From Mucilaginibacter sp. SMC90 (GTDB lineage: Bacteria > Bacteroidota > Bacteroidia > Sphingobacteriales > Sphingobacteriaceae), in the NCBI RefSeq assembly GCF_022811725.1, contig NZ_CP094527.1:4154001-4218000 (forward strand): DNA of 64,000 bases, written 5' to 3'. The notes beneath the pieces are model-generated. The model did no database searches and was not told the DNA's origin. It saw nothing but the letters and a program-made list of their open reading frames with translations. Positions 9,633 to 18,977 of this stretch are shown piece after piece (position 1 is the first letter of the stretch; every line of letters begins with the position of its first letter). The position numbers were made by a program, and so were the translations under genes.

Positions 9633-10809
9633 GGTTGCGTTTTTGATAAATTTTTCAAAGGAATATAAAGGTGGCATCAATTATATTAAGAACTTACTAT
9701 ACACAAATTCGGTAACTAAGTTCCCCGATCTGGAATTTTATGTTATTGTGCCTTCAAATATTGAGCAGGAATATGTGGACATGTTTTCGCCATATGCAAA
9801 AGTAGTTTATACTGATATATTTAAAAGTTATACCATTCCCTGGTTTTTAAACAAAGCCTTCAACCGGACTTTTAAATATCAACTGCCTTTATATTTGCTT
9901 TTTAAAAAGCATCAGATCAATATCGTTTCACATTCCTTTTTTTGGGGTAAGTATAAATCGCTAAAACTCATCAATTGGATTCCCGATTTTCAGCGACTGC
10001 ATTTTCCGGAACTCTGGACGCAGAAACAATTGGATAACATCACCAATATCGACCAGAATATAGTTAACTATAGTGACATCGTTATTTTAAGCAGCTACGA
10101 TGCATTAAACGACTATAAAAAGTTTGCACCCACAGAAATAAATAAAGCGAGGGTGTTGCAGTTTGTATCGCAACCGGGAGAAATTACAGGGGTTGATGAA
10201 TTATATCTCGAAATAAAAAAGAAATACGATTTGTCAGATGGCTTCTTTTATTTGCCTAATCAATTTTGGTCGCATAAAAACCATATGGTTGTCCTTAAGG
10301 CGATTAATTTACTTGTAAAAGAAGGATTAAACCCAGTAGTTGTAACAACCGGCGTAATGCATGATTTTAGAGGTAATAACAGGAATATTGAGCTAATTAA
10401 AGAATTTATTGCAGAAAATAGCCTTGAAAAAAACATATTACTGTTAGGTTTAATTCCATACAATGAAGTTTTGGTGTTAATGCGTAAATGTAAAGCAGTA
10501 ATTAACCCTTCATTTTTTGAAGGCTGGAGTTCAACTGTTGAAGAAGCAAAGAGCATTGGCAAAACGGTTGTTATTTCAGATATTCCTGTCCATCGCGAAC
10601 AAAATCCACCTAAAGCATTTTATTTCCCCTCCACTGATGAAAATCTGCTTGCCGGTATTTTGAAAAATATCTTAAATGACAGAGCCTTGGACTCAACCGA
10701 TGTATCCTCACAATTGAAAGAGGAGCTCAAAAGTGATCTGCTGAGACGTACAATAGCTTTTTCTGAAAACTATTACAACATTGTAAAGGATTTAATAGAT
10801 AAAAATTAG
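9625..10809 (+). CDS. Family 4 (GT-B) glycosyltransferase
   Basis: Retaining GT-B glycosyltransferase. The N-terminal Rossmann domain includes a YKGGINYIKNLL acceptor-side loop. The C-terminal donor-binding domain carries LPNQFWSHKNH and an E-x7-E motif in NPSFFEGWSSTVEEAKS (near residues 293-309). The length of 394 residues is normal. It overlaps the upstream epimerase-like gene and is followed 10 bp later by a GT2 gene. The sugar specificity is not deducible. Confidence 0.85.
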   Translation: MIRVAFLINFSKEYKGGINYIKNLLYTNSVTKFPDLEFYVIVPSNIEQEYVDMFSPYAKVVYTDIFKSYTIPWFLNKAFNRTFKYQLPLYLLFKKHQINIVSHSFFWGKYKSLKLINWIPDFQRLHFPELWTQKQLDNITNIDQNIVNYSDIVILSSYDALNDYKKFAPTEINKARVLQFVSQPGEITGVDELYLEIKKKYDLSDGFFYLPNQFWSHKNHMVVLKAINLLVKEGLNPVVVTTGVMHDFRGNNRNIELIKEFIAENSLEKNILLLGLIPYNEVLVLMRKCKAVINPSFFEGWSSTVEEAKSIGKTVVISDIPVHREQNPPKAFYFPSTDENLLAGILKNILNDRALDSTDVSSQLKEELKSDLLRRTIAFSENYYNIVKDLIDKN

Positions 10810-10819
10810 AGGATTGGTA

Positions 10820-11530
10820 ATGCCAAACAAGCCATTGATATCTGTTATTACAGTAACATATAATGCCGCCGGTTCCATTGAAGAAACGATAAAATCAGTT
10901 ATCGAAAAAAAAGGATCGGGAAATGAATTCATAATCATAGATGGTGGTTCTGCGGATGGCACAATTGAAATTATAAAAAAGTACAAAGAGCATATTAATT
11001 ACTGGACGAGCGAGCCGGATAAAGGGATATATGATGCGATGAATAAAGGTATTAATGTGGCAACGGGAGCTTATCTATACTTTATTAACGCAGGCGATCT
11101 GCTCCTTGGGCTACCTATTGATGTTTTAAGCGGACAGGAAGCTTGCGCAGCAAAACTTCTCGCTTTTCCGGTTTTGGATTCAAGCCATAAATTAAGATTA
11201 CCTGCTATCAATTCAAGTATAAAAATAAGGAACCTTTTGCCTCATCAAGGTTGCTTTTATAAACGCGATTTAAATATTCAGTATAGCTTAAAGTTTAAGG
11301 TTTTCTCAGATTTTGACCTTAATCAGAAACTTTATAGTCAAAAATATCCGATAAAGGTATTTAACGAGCCTGTGGTGGCAACACATGAGCTTAGCGGGAT
11401 TTCGCATGACAAACGTTATGGGAAAGAAATTTTCAAAGTAGTAGAAGGTAACTTCGGCCCTATTTACAAGTTTTTGTCCTTTGTTTATTTTAAAATGGAT
11501 GGTTTATACAACCGTATTAAAAGCTTATAA
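10820..11530 (+). CDS. Family 2 glycosyltransferase, WcaE-like
   Basis: Small GT2 enzyme (236 residues from the ATG at 10820; an in-frame TTG two codons upstream is less likely). It has the LISVITVTYNAAGSI start and an IIIDGGSADGT nucleotide-binding loop. The EPDKGIYDAMNKGI motif near residue 72 and INAGDLL, the metal-binding DxD equivalent, are typical of the colanic-acid WcaE-like group. It abuts the next gene with no spacer. Confidence 0.85.
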   Translation: MPNKPLISVITVTYNAAGSIEETIKSVIEKKGSGNEFIIIDGGSADGTIEIIKKYKEHINYWTSEPDKGIYDAMNKGINVATGAYLYFINAGDLLLGLPIDVLSGQEACAAKLLAFPVLDSSHKLRLPAINSSIKIRNLLPHQGCFYKRDLNIQYSLKFKVFSDFDLNQKLYSQKYPIKVFNEPVVATHELSGISHDKRYGKEIFKVVEGNFGPIYKFLSFVYFKMDGLYNRIKSL

Positions 11531-12346
11531 ATGATGATTAATATACTGGTTGTAATTTATAATAAAAGCTTTTCTGAGTCAAAGACTTTGGTTGCAATTG
11601 AAGCGACTGCAAAGACCGGGCTTCTCAAACCGTTTAAATTACTAATATGGGATAACAGTCCTGTTAAAATTAACGAGGTTGAGTTAGATCAATTGAAAGG
11701 GCATTTACAGGATATTACAGTAATCCATACGCCTGAAAACCTACCCCTATCCAAAATTTATAACAGGGTGATAGATCATCACATAAACTCTGATGATTAT
11801 TTAATGTTATTGGATCACGATACTTTTGTAACTGAGAAATATTTCCTTGAAATTATCGACAAGATTAATGGTCAGGATTCGCCAGATTTATTACTTCCTA
11901 GAATTTTGGTAAATGGTAACATTGAAAGTCCGGCCCTTCAATATGTTTTATTTGCCAAAAGATGGAAGGAAGATTTACCCGGCTATTATGATACAAAGCA
12001 TGTTACAGCAATTAACAGTGGTATGGTAATTTCTGCAAGATTCTTTTCCAGTGGTTTTAGATATGATGAGCGTTTGCTTTTTTATGGAACCGATACTTAT
12101 ATGATGTATAAATATAGCGGAGATAATAAAAAGTTTTACTTACTCAATACAAGTTTAAAACATGATTTAAACTTATTGAGTAATCCATCTGTTACACAAA
12201 AAGCAAAGGTTTTTAGAGCTATAAAGCAGGCAAATTTAATTGTATATTCATCAAGCAGGTGGTATTCTGTTTTAACACGTATTAATAACTTGATTATAGC
12301 AGTTAAATACGTGGTTAAGTATAGGAGTTTAATCTTTTTTAAATGA
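11531..12346 (+). CDS. Family 2 glycosyltransferase
   Basis: GT2-like transferase with an atypical start (INILVVIYNKSF) and a clear metal-binding segment LMLLDHDTFV near residues 95-104. The WDNSP loop near residue 41 is where GT2 enzymes carry the uridine-binding Asp. Its pattern resembles the rhamnosyltransferase branch of the family, which I cannot confirm. The stop overlaps the start of the polymerase gene by 4 bp (ATGA). Confidence 0.7.
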   Translation: MMINILVVIYNKSFSESKTLVAIEATAKTGLLKPFKLLIWDNSPVKINEVELDQLKGHLQDITVIHTPENLPLSKIYNRVIDHHINSDDYLMLLDHDTFVTEKYFLEIIDKINGQDSPDLLLPRILVNGNIESPALQYVLFAKRWKEDLPGYYDTKHVTAINSGMVISARFFSSGFRYDERLLFYGTDTYMMYKYSGDNKKFYLLNTSLKHDLNLLSNPSVTQKAKVFRAIKQANLIVYSSSRWYSVLTRINNLIIAVKYVVKYRSLIFFK

Positions 12347-13638
12347 TAGAGTCGTTTGCTGATTTAGGTATAATCTGTTTGCAAACTCTTTTCATTTTTG
12401 CAATATCCTTTCTTATATACAGAAAGTATATCATTTCTCTGTTTGATCCTTTGTTTTTCTTCCTGATAACTCAGGCCTTCTCCGTTGAAATGGCTTTACT
12501 TCAAATTACCTACACACCTTATCTTGTTAATTTTTTACTGTGTGTGGTTTGTTTGAATATTGGCTTTCTCTTAAACAGGCCCAGGGTTAAGGAAATTGAT
12601 GATAGCAATTTTGTTTACTCCGATGAGCTGTTAAAATTTGTAAACTACTTCAATCTATTCGCATTTATAATTATTGTAGCGGCCAACCTGGTTTTGATTT
12701 CTCAAAAGGGTCTTGCCTTGTTAAGCGATGACCCAAGTTTGGCAAAGTTTTCGAATTTTGATGAAGGAGGTGGATTTGGCGCTGTCAGAAGGATTAACTG
12801 GGGACTACTGAACTTGGTGTTTGTCAGTTTACTTTTTACATACATGCGCACCAACAGAAAAAGGAATCTCATCATGTTGTTCGTATTGTTCCTCATTTCA
12901 ATGACATCGGGAGCCAAAGGGGTTGTTTTAACTTTTGTCTCGTTGATCAGCTTATTGGGGATATTTAAGAAAACACAGGTAATGTCATCTTTTAAAAAGA
13001 TAAACAGGGCAAAGATTCCTCTCCTGGTAGTGGGATTTATTTTCGCCATATTTATATTAATTAAAGGAGGTGGTGATAACGCCTCCATACAAGATGGCTT
13101 AATTAAACTGGGAATTAGGTTTTTATATTTTGGTGATGCTATAATCTATTATTATGAGCCTTCAACCGTTGCCCATTTTCAAAGCTATAACTTTATTGAT
13201 TTTTTAAGCTACCACTTTAACTCTATTTTAGGCTTTTTAAGGATAGTAGATTATAAGCTTCCACTGGGGAACGATTTGTTGTTGTATTATATTAAGAGCT
13301 CAGACGATACGGGCCTGTCAATCGGGCCAAACACCCCTTACTATATAAGCGGACATATATTTTTTGGAGCTTTCGGTGCCTTAATTTATTCTTTTGTTAC
13401 TGGCTTGATATTTGGTTTTGTTCGAAGAAAATTTTTTTCAATGGATAAAATGAAACTCAACTTCCTGATGGCAATTGGTATTATATTTTTAAATCTGTTA
13501 ATTACCTCGTTTCCTCAAGATGCACAACTTATGATTTCTATGCTGTTTGATACCATTGTTTTTGCCAGTTTACCAATTATCCTGTCCGTTATGTTTTGCT
13601 ATTCTTCCTTTAATCAAAAAACAAAAACAGCCGAATAG
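12343..13638 (+). CDS. Wzy-like oligosaccharide repeat-unit polymerase
   Basis: Polytopic membrane protein of 431 residues with about ten or more hydrophobic helices and one long non-membrane loop (roughly residues 240-340), the layout of O-antigen/repeat-unit polymerases. A SGAKG motif sits in the middle, where Wzy proteins often have a conserved SG(S/A)(R/K)G. Position in the locus, alongside a Wzx-type flippase and a Wzz-like protein, supports the assignment more than sequence does, because Wzy proteins are poorly conserved. Confidence 0.7.
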   Translation: MIESFADLGIICLQTLFIFAISFLIYRKYIISLFDPLFFFLITQAFSVEMALLQITYTPYLVNFLLCVVCLNIGFLLNRPRVKEIDDSNFVYSDELLKFVNYFNLFAFIIIVAANLVLISQKGLALLSDDPSLAKFSNFDEGGGFGAVRRINWGLLNLVFVSLLFTYMRTNRKRNLIMLFVLFLISMTSGAKGVVLTFVSLISLLGIFKKTQVMSSFKKINRAKIPLLVVGFIFAIFILIKGGGDNASIQDGLIKLGIRFLYFGDAIIYYYEPSTVAHFQSYNFIDFLSYHFNSILGFLRIVDYKLPLGNDLLLYYIKSSDDTGLSIGPNTPYYISGHIFFGAFGALIYSFVTGLIFGFVRRKFFSMDKMKLNFLMAIGIIFLNLLITSFPQDAQLMISMLFDTIVFASLPIILSVMFCYSSFNQKTKTAE

Positions 13639-13648
13639 GTATCCACAT

Positions 13649-14806
13649 ATGTTCAAAATAGTCATTTCAGGGGTAAACCTTGTTGAAGGAGGTATATTAA
13701 GTATACTTCAAGATTCATTAAAATCAATATCAAAAATTAAAAAACAACATGAACTTGAGGTCACTGTTTTGATACATGATTTAAAGCTTCTTGATGACGA
13801 TATAGATAAAAACCGTTTTAATTTTATTGAGTATCCTGAAGTTAAGTCGTCTTGGCTCAAGCGTGTAAAATTTGAATATATTGAGAGTAAGGAGATATCA
13901 AACCAACTGAAACCGGATCTTTGGATCTCGCTGCATGACATTACACCGAATGTTAATTGTAAATTTCAAGTTGTTTATTGTCACAACCCTTCTGTTTTTT
14001 ATAAACTGGATGTAAAGCGTTTTTTTTACGATATTAAATTTTCATTGTTTTGCATTTTTTACCGTTACCTGTATCAGATAAACATTAAAAAAAATGCATA
14101 CGTGATAGTTCAGCAAAATTGGATCAGGAAAGCTTTCGGCGCGATGTATGGTGTTAATACTATAGTGGCCTATCCTATCCAGACAAAGTACATAAATGAA
14201 CCAATAGCTTTAAATGAAGAGCCACTTGGTATCGATATGAATAAAAAGATCTTCTTTTTTCCATCAATACCAAGAATATTTAAAAACTTCGAAGTCGTAT
14301 GCAGAGCAGCTGAGCTTCTGGAAAAAAAAACAGCGAATTTTGAATTAGTCATTACATTAAATGGCTCCGAGAATAAATACGCCAGTTCCATTTTTGAAAG
14401 ATATGGCCACGTAAAGAGTATAAAATTCATAGGCATACAGAAACGCACTGTGGTTAATGAGCTATATGCAAAAACAGATTGCTTACTATTTCCATCTAAA
14501 TTAGAAACATGGGGATTGCCGCTTTCTGAGTTCCGATCATTCAATAAGCCTATAATAGTATCCGATTCGCCATATGCCCATGAAAATGTGGGTAATTATG
14601 AAAAAGCAAAATTCTTTGATCCAAATAATGCCGAAGAATTGGCAGAATATATGTTTCTGTTTATGAAAGGTGAACTAACTTTTGATAAACAATCGGTTAC
14701 AATTCCAGATCAGCCATTTTTTAATAATTGGGATAGCCTTTTGTCTTTCCTGATAGGTAAAGCAAAAGAAAAAGCTTCAGTACGTGAGGCTAAAATCGTA
14801 AAGTAA
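13649..14806 (+). CDS. Family 4 (GT-B) glycosyltransferase
   Basis: GT-B glycosyltransferase. The ATG at 13649 gives a normal N-terminus, FKIVISGVNLVEGGILSIL. An upstream in-frame ATG at 13547 lies inside the polymerase gene and would add 34 unrelated residues. The C-terminal domain has FFFPSIPRIFKNFEV and the E-x7-E motif ETWGLPLSE, followed by SDSPYAHE. The start lies 10 bp after the polymerase stop. Specificity is unknown. Confidence 0.8.
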   Translation: MFKIVISGVNLVEGGILSILQDSLKSISKIKKQHELEVTVLIHDLKLLDDDIDKNRFNFIEYPEVKSSWLKRVKFEYIESKEISNQLKPDLWISLHDITPNVNCKFQVVYCHNPSVFYKLDVKRFFYDIKFSLFCIFYRYLYQINIKKNAYVIVQQNWIRKAFGAMYGVNTIVAYPIQTKYINEPIALNEEPLGIDMNKKIFFFPSIPRIFKNFEVVCRAAELLEKKTANFELVITLNGSENKYASSIFERYGHVKSIKFIGIQKRTVVNELYAKTDCLLFPSKLETWGLPLSEFRSFNKPIIVSDSPYAHENVGNYEKAKFFDPNNAEELAEYMFLFMKGELTFDKQSVTIPDQPFFNNWDSLLSFLIGKAKEKASVREAKIVK

Positions 14807-14807
14807 A

Positions 14808-15722
14808 ATGAAATTAAATATAAGTCTACTTATTCCTACTTTAAACGCCGGGGAGCTCTGGCCACAGGTTTTGCAAAGCGTGAACGATCAGGATATCGAA
14901 CTCGCGGATAAAATAATTGTGGATTCTGGTTCAAGAGATAACACGGTAGTCATTGCTCAGCAATTTGGATTCAAAATTATAAACATAAGCAAATCCGAAT
15001 TTAACCACGGAGGTACGAGGCAGTTACTGGTCAATGCTGTCCCCAATGCAGATATTTGCATATTCATAACTCAAGATGCTATTTTAGCCTCGCCGCAAAG
15101 CCTTACCAATATAGTTAATGTGTTTAGCGATCCTGAAATAGGCATGGCATATGGCAGACAGCTTCCTCATAAAAATGCCCAAATATTAGAAAGCCATGCC
15201 CGTTTATATAACTATCCGGATAAGTCACATGTCCGGACGCCTGATGACATAGCAAAAATGGGGTTCAAGGTGTTTTTTTGTTCCAATTCATTTTCGGCCT
15301 ACAAACGTGATGCGCTCCTGGCAATTGGAGGCTTCTCATCAGATGCGATTATGGGCGAAGATGCGATTGTTGCGGCTAAAATGCTGGTTGCCGGATATAA
15401 AAAAGCCTACGTTGCAGATGCAACTGCACATCATTCCCATACCTATACATTTCTTCAGGAATTCAGGCGGTATTTTGACACCAGGGTTTTTCACGAACAA
15501 AACAAATGGCTAATAAATGATTTTGGGAAACCAACCGGCGAGGGTATTAAATTTATGAAAGCTGAATTAAACTATGTTGTAAAACACAAGAAAAGCAGGA
15601 TATTCAAATCAATCTTTTCTTTGGGCGCAAAATGGTTAGGCTATAAAACCGGTAAATTTTATAAAAAGCTTCCAGCATCGGTGCTTAAAAAATTGTCTAT
15701 GCATTCATATTATTGGAAATAA
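14808..15722 (+). CDS. Family 2 glycosyltransferase, rhamnosyltransferase-like
   Basis: GT2 enzyme with LLIPTLNAGELWPQVLQSV at the N-terminus and an IIVDSGSRDNT loop. The FNHGGTRQLL motif near residue 65 is characteristic of bacterial rhamnosyltransferases, and the metal site is FITQDAIL. It also has a GEDAIVAAKML segment near residue 182. It begins 1 bp after the preceding gene. Rhamnose as donor is a family-based guess; the GH106 rhamnosidase 42 kb away is not evidence for it. Confidence 0.75.
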   Translation: MKLNISLLIPTLNAGELWPQVLQSVNDQDIELADKIIVDSGSRDNTVVIAQQFGFKIINISKSEFNHGGTRQLLVNAVPNADICIFITQDAILASPQSLTNIVNVFSDPEIGMAYGRQLPHKNAQILESHARLYNYPDKSHVRTPDDIAKMGFKVFFCSNSFSAYKRDALLAIGGFSSDAIMGEDAIVAAKMLVAGYKKAYVADATAHHSHTYTFLQEFRRYFDTRVFHEQNKWLINDFGKPTGEGIKFMKAELNYVVKHKKSRIFKSIFSLGAKWLGYKTGKFYKKLPASVLKKLSMHSYYWK

Positions 15723-16021
15723 CAGATTATTGGCTTGAGGCTTCTTTTTATTAAGATTTACCACCTGCTGCGTTTAGAAATTGTTATTTAATTACAAAGA
15801 AATGAATTAACCCACTTCTACCCTTTCATTAAACTCATTTAAAAATGAGTTGCTTATCCATTTCCCCAAAAAAAATAAAATAAAACAGAAAAAAAATAGT
15901 TCTTAACTGTAGCGTTCATCGTAAAGATCCCGTAATTGAGTTTAACAAATGTTGATTTTATTTAAAATAAAATTGTTTTAGTAAAAAATTTTATATTTGC
16001 ATAACTTAACCTTGATCGCAA
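15723..16021. other. AT-rich spacer before the priming transferase gene
   Basis: No gene is visible here. The first 200 bp are AT-rich without a clear hairpin terminator. The end contains the promoter described separately. The gap suggests that the priming transferase is transcribed on its own. Confidence 0.5.
15973..15999 (+). promoter_or_regulatory. Promoter of the priming glycosyltransferase
   Basis: TATATTTG at 15992-15999 is an exact TAnnTTTG element. TTG at 15973-15975 lies 16 bp upstream as the -33 partner. The ATG at 16022 is 22 bp past the -7 element. Confidence 0.65.
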
Positions 16022-17365
16022 ATGCGCTATTCGAAAATACTTCAACCATTTACATTTTTTTGTGATCTACTCTTATTAAACATCGCCCTGCAGTGTGCTC
16101 ACCTATTTATATTCACGTTCTATTCGTCAGAAATACAATCGACTGATTTTTTATTATTAGTTAATTTAACCTGGATCACCATTGCTTCGGTGACAAAAAA
16201 TTACACTATAAAAAGGCCGTTAACGCTCAGTGATAATCTGAGTAAATTCATGACCTCCATGGTATATCACCTGGTTATGGTTCTTGGTATAGTATACTTT
16301 TTTAAACTTTATGAGGTAAGCAGAATGGTTATGTTTTGCACCTATCTTTTGTTTTTTATCTTGATAGTCACACAGCGTTCTTTGATTTTTTTTACACTTG
16401 ATTATATCCGTAAAAAAGGATATAATATCAAGCATGTAATCATAGTTGGTAACGCCGATATTGTTAATCGTGTAAAGAAATCATTTTCAAGGCATCCGGA
16501 ATATGGTTACAACTTCATCACAACCATATCTGAAGAAGTCATTGAAACCCAGCCCCATGAGATGCTATTCGATAAAATACTTGAAGCCAGACCTGATGAA
16601 GCTTTTGTATGCTACAAATACATGGATCAGTCTTTATTGAATAAATTGGTGTACCTGGGCGACCAGCACTCCATTAAAATTAAACTGGTTTCGGATCTTG
16701 TACTGGATAACAGCTATGCCAGCATCGTGAATTATGAAAACCTTCCGGTAATACAACTTTCTTCTTCAATTGAGCTTAGCTTCAAGATCGTTTTGTTTAA
16801 ACGGTGTTTTGATATTTTGTTTTCTCTTTTGGTAATGATCCCGGGGCTTCCAGTGTTTATTGCCTTAGCCATAATAACTAAACTGACTTCAAAGGGCCCT
16901 ATATTTTATCGTCAGGAAAGAATTGGGAGAAATCACAAACCATTCAGGATGTATAAATTCAGAAGCATGTTTGTAAATTCAGAACAGGCTGTGCCTATGC
17001 TTTCAAAAGATAGAGATCCCCGGATCACCAAATGGGGTTTGTTTTTACGCAAATCAAGATTAGATGAATTGCCGCAATTCTGGAATGTTTTAAAAGGTGA
17101 CATGTCTATTGTAGGACCGAGACCAGAACGTCAGTATTTTATTGAGCAACTCATAGAGAAATCTCCAAATTACCATAAGTTGTTCAAACTTAAACCAGGC
17201 CTCACCTCTATTGGCCAGGTAAATTATGGTTATGCCGAAAATGTTCAGGAAATGCGCGACCGCGTACGTTATGACCTGATCTATTTAAAAAACATCAACT
17301 TCAATAACGACTTGAGCATAATTTTCCAAACCATAAAAGTGATGGTTCAGCTTAAAGGAAAATAA
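16022..17365 (+). CDS. Polyprenyl-phosphate sugar-1-phosphate transferase (WcaJ-like)
   Basis: Priming enzyme that would transfer a sugar-1-phosphate, probably glucose or galactose, to undecaprenyl phosphate. Four N-terminal transmembrane helices (residues about 10-125) are followed by a Rossmann-like cytoplasmic domain (HVIIVGNADIVNRV). The C-terminal catalytic domain starts at KRCFDILFSLLVMIPGLPVF, with the GPIFYRQERIGRN, MYKFRSM, RLDELPQFWNV and SIVGPRPE motifs. The 447-residue length fits the long WcaJ/CpsE class. It is the last gene of the locus, before a strong terminator. Confidence 0.9.
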   Translation: MRYSKILQPFTFFCDLLLLNIALQCAHLFIFTFYSSEIQSTDFLLLVNLTWITIASVTKNYTIKRPLTLSDNLSKFMTSMVYHLVMVLGIVYFFKLYEVSRMVMFCTYLLFFILIVTQRSLIFFTLDYIRKKGYNIKHVIIVGNADIVNRVKKSFSRHPEYGYNFITTISEEVIETQPHEMLFDKILEARPDEAFVCYKYMDQSLLNKLVYLGDQHSIKIKLVSDLVLDNSYASIVNYENLPVIQLSSSIELSFKIVLFKRCFDILFSLLVMIPGLPVFIALAIITKLTSKGPIFYRQERIGRNHKPFRMYKFRSMFVNSEQAVPMLSKDRDPRITKWGLFLRKSRLDELPQFWNVLKGDMSIVGPRPERQYFIEQLIEKSPNYHKLFKLKPGLTSIGQVNYGYAENVQEMRDRVRYDLIYLKNINFNNDLSIIFQTIKVMVQLKGK

Positions 17366-17371
17366 AATAAC

Positions 17372-17407
17372 AAATAATGATGCTGCCAATCGGCAGCATC
17401 ATTATTT
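17372..17407 (+). terminator. Rho-independent terminator ending the polysaccharide locus
   Basis: A perfect 16-bp inverted repeat (17372-17387 with 17392-17407) around an AATC loop starts 6 bp after the stop codon. The A-rich 5' arm and T-rich 3' arm make it functional in both directions. Genes beyond it switch strand. Confidence 0.85.
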
Positions 17408-17581
17408 ATAGATGAATAATTCATCAACTTCTAATTAAAAGCAAAACACCTGGCTGTTCCCTGTATGCTGCTACCCAATCCACAGTTTCAAGACAGCCAC
17501 TCCCCCCCTCTTTCCAATCGTTTTTAAGTTTTTTGCAGAGTAAGCGCAAATAAACGTTGAAAACAAAAGCAATAATTGGGA

Positions 17582-18442
17582 TTAGTTACCTACCGAAGGA
17601 AATACCAACAAAGGAATATCCAGGCGCCCGGCCATCTTCTCGCTGTGACTGCTTTTCAATAACCGGTGAATGAAACTATGTGGCCTGTGCACCATCACCA
17701 GCATATCAACCTGTCCATGCTCACATAGCCAGCTTAAACCTGCCTCAACCTGGCTATTCCGCACGCTGCGATAATAGATATGCGGATAGTTGGCTTTATT
17801 GGATACTTCAGTCATGAAGTTAGCAATGATCTCTTTCAATGCTTCCGGTATTGTTTCGCCTTCATAAATATGGGTCAGTAAAATCTGCGCACCTAATGTT
17901 TGGGCAAGGGGTATTAAATGAAACAAACTCTCTACATCATTTTTAGGATCAGTAAAATCTGTTGCGAATGCTATTTTTTTAAGCGGCGCGAACTGCGTTT
18001 CGGGCGAGATGAGCATTAAGGGTTTTGTAGTGGCTTCAATCATATTTTTGCTGTGATTACCCAATAAAAAACAGCTCATTCCTTCGCCATGGGTGCCCAT
18101 TATCACCAAATCAACCGGGTGGCTTTCCACATAATCCTCTACAACATCAGTTACAATACCCGATTCATTTTTGAGCGTAATTTCGGGCTTGAACCCGTCT
18201 TGACGGGCAACCATTTCTAAATCTGATTTTAAGCTTTCGAGGCCGGTAGCACTGTCCAGCAGCAACAGCTCAAGATCATCCATTGGCCATACTATAGTGC
18301 CTGATTGCGGCATTTCGGCAGGAACAATAACCGCATTACAGAGTACGATGTTAGCTTTGATCTGTTTGGCCAGATTATAGCCATATTCAGCAGCATGCCT
18401 TGCATTAGCTGAAAAATCGGTAGCAACAAGCAGTGTTTTCAT
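17582..18442 (-). CDS. Tandem universal stress protein (UspA family)
   Basis: Cytoplasmic stress protein with two Usp domains in one chain (residues 1-145 and about 150-286). The first begins MKTLLVATDFSANARHAAEYG and holds the ATP-binding loop MGTHGEGMSCFLLGNHSK. The second begins KIAFATDFTDP but lacks a complete glycine loop, having VMVHRPHSFIHRLLKSSHSEK, so only the first is likely to bind nucleotide. An FNR/FixK-type box lies 63.5 bp upstream of the start, placing the gene in the low-oxygen regulon of the FixL-like system encoded 2 kb away. Tandem Usp proteins near cbb3 genes are common in Bacteroidota. Confidence 0.85.
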   Translation of the reverse strand: MKTLLVATDFSANARHAAEYGYNLAKQIKANIVLCNAVIVPAEMPQSGTIVWPMDDLELLLLDSATGLESLKSDLEMVARQDGFKPEITLKNESGIVTDVVEDYVESHPVDLVIMGTHGEGMSCFLLGNHSKNMIEATTKPLMLISPETQFAPLKKIAFATDFTDPKNDVESLFHLIPLAQTLGAQILLTHIYEGETIPEALKEIIANFMTEVSNKANYPHIYYRSVRNSQVEAGLSWLCEHGQVDMLVMVHRPHSFIHRLLKSSHSEKMAGRLDIPLLVFPSVGN

Positions 18443-18468
18443 GTTTTGAGTGTGATTGTTTTATACCA

Positions 18469-18511
18469 CAAAACTGCCTGTTTTTACAGTCGAAAATAAT
18501 GACTGCGGTCA
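18469..18511 (-). promoter_or_regulatory. FixK/FNR-type box and -7 element of the usp gene
   Basis: The palindromic box TGACTGCGGTCA occupies 18500-18511. On the minus strand a CAGTTTTG (18469-18476), one base off TAnnTTTG, begins 29.5 bp from the box centre. This is the short (class II-like) register seen at the other promoters of the region. Confidence 0.65.
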
Positions 18512-18593
18512 CCATTCTACGTGACCCTAAGCCCAATATAGCCTGTATGACAACCCCATACCATGATCTACATTTAGATACCCAGGCTCTTGT

Positions 18594-18950
18594 TTATTCA
18601 GCCTCATATATTACGCCCGATGCTGGTGTCTCTTTCAATTCTATCTTTTGCAAACCGGGCAGTAAAGGTTTTATTTTCTGCCAGATCCAAGCGGCCAGGA
18701 GTTCGGCTGTTGGGTTTTCAAGCCCTTCTATGTTGTTTAACAGAGTATGGTCAAGCGTGCCGATCACCGGAGCGGCAACTGCTTTCAAATCGGAAAAATC
18801 CAGGATCCAGCCTTCCCGCTCTAATATTTCGCCGCCAATGTAAAGGGTAAGATGGTAGGTATGTCCATGCAGGTTGCGGCATTTATGCCCATCAGGTACA
18901 TGCGGTAAAAAGTGGGCAGCATCAAATGTAAAGTGTTGGTAAATGATCAT
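18594..18950 (-). CDS. queD: 6-carboxy-/6-pyruvoyl-tetrahydropterin synthase family (QueD)
   Basis: T-fold enzyme that converts dihydroneopterin triphosphate to 6-carboxy-tetrahydropterin in queuosine/7-deazaguanine synthesis, or a related pterin. I start it at the ATG at 18950 (118 residues), because the conserved YQHFTFDAAHFLP begins there and a longer reading frame would add 31 unrelated residues. The Zn ligands are the His of AAHFLP and both His of NLHGHTYHL; the catalytic Cys is in GHKCRNLHGH. The ETPASGVIYE C-terminus is also diagnostic. A degenerate FixK-type box lies upstream. Confidence 0.85.
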   Translation of the reverse strand: MIIYQHFTFDAAHFLPHVPDGHKCRNLHGHTYHLTLYIGGEILEREGWILDFSDLKAVAAPVIGTLDHTLLNNIEGLENPTAELLAAWIWQKIKPLLPGLQKIELKETPASGVIYEAE

Positions 18951-18977
18951 AAATAAGTTAGATAAATAATAAGGTTG

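Noticed and set aside
13547..13648. Upstream ATG for the second family 4 glycosyltransferase
   Set aside because: It lies inside the polymerase gene. The normal GT-B first strand begins at the ATG at 13649.
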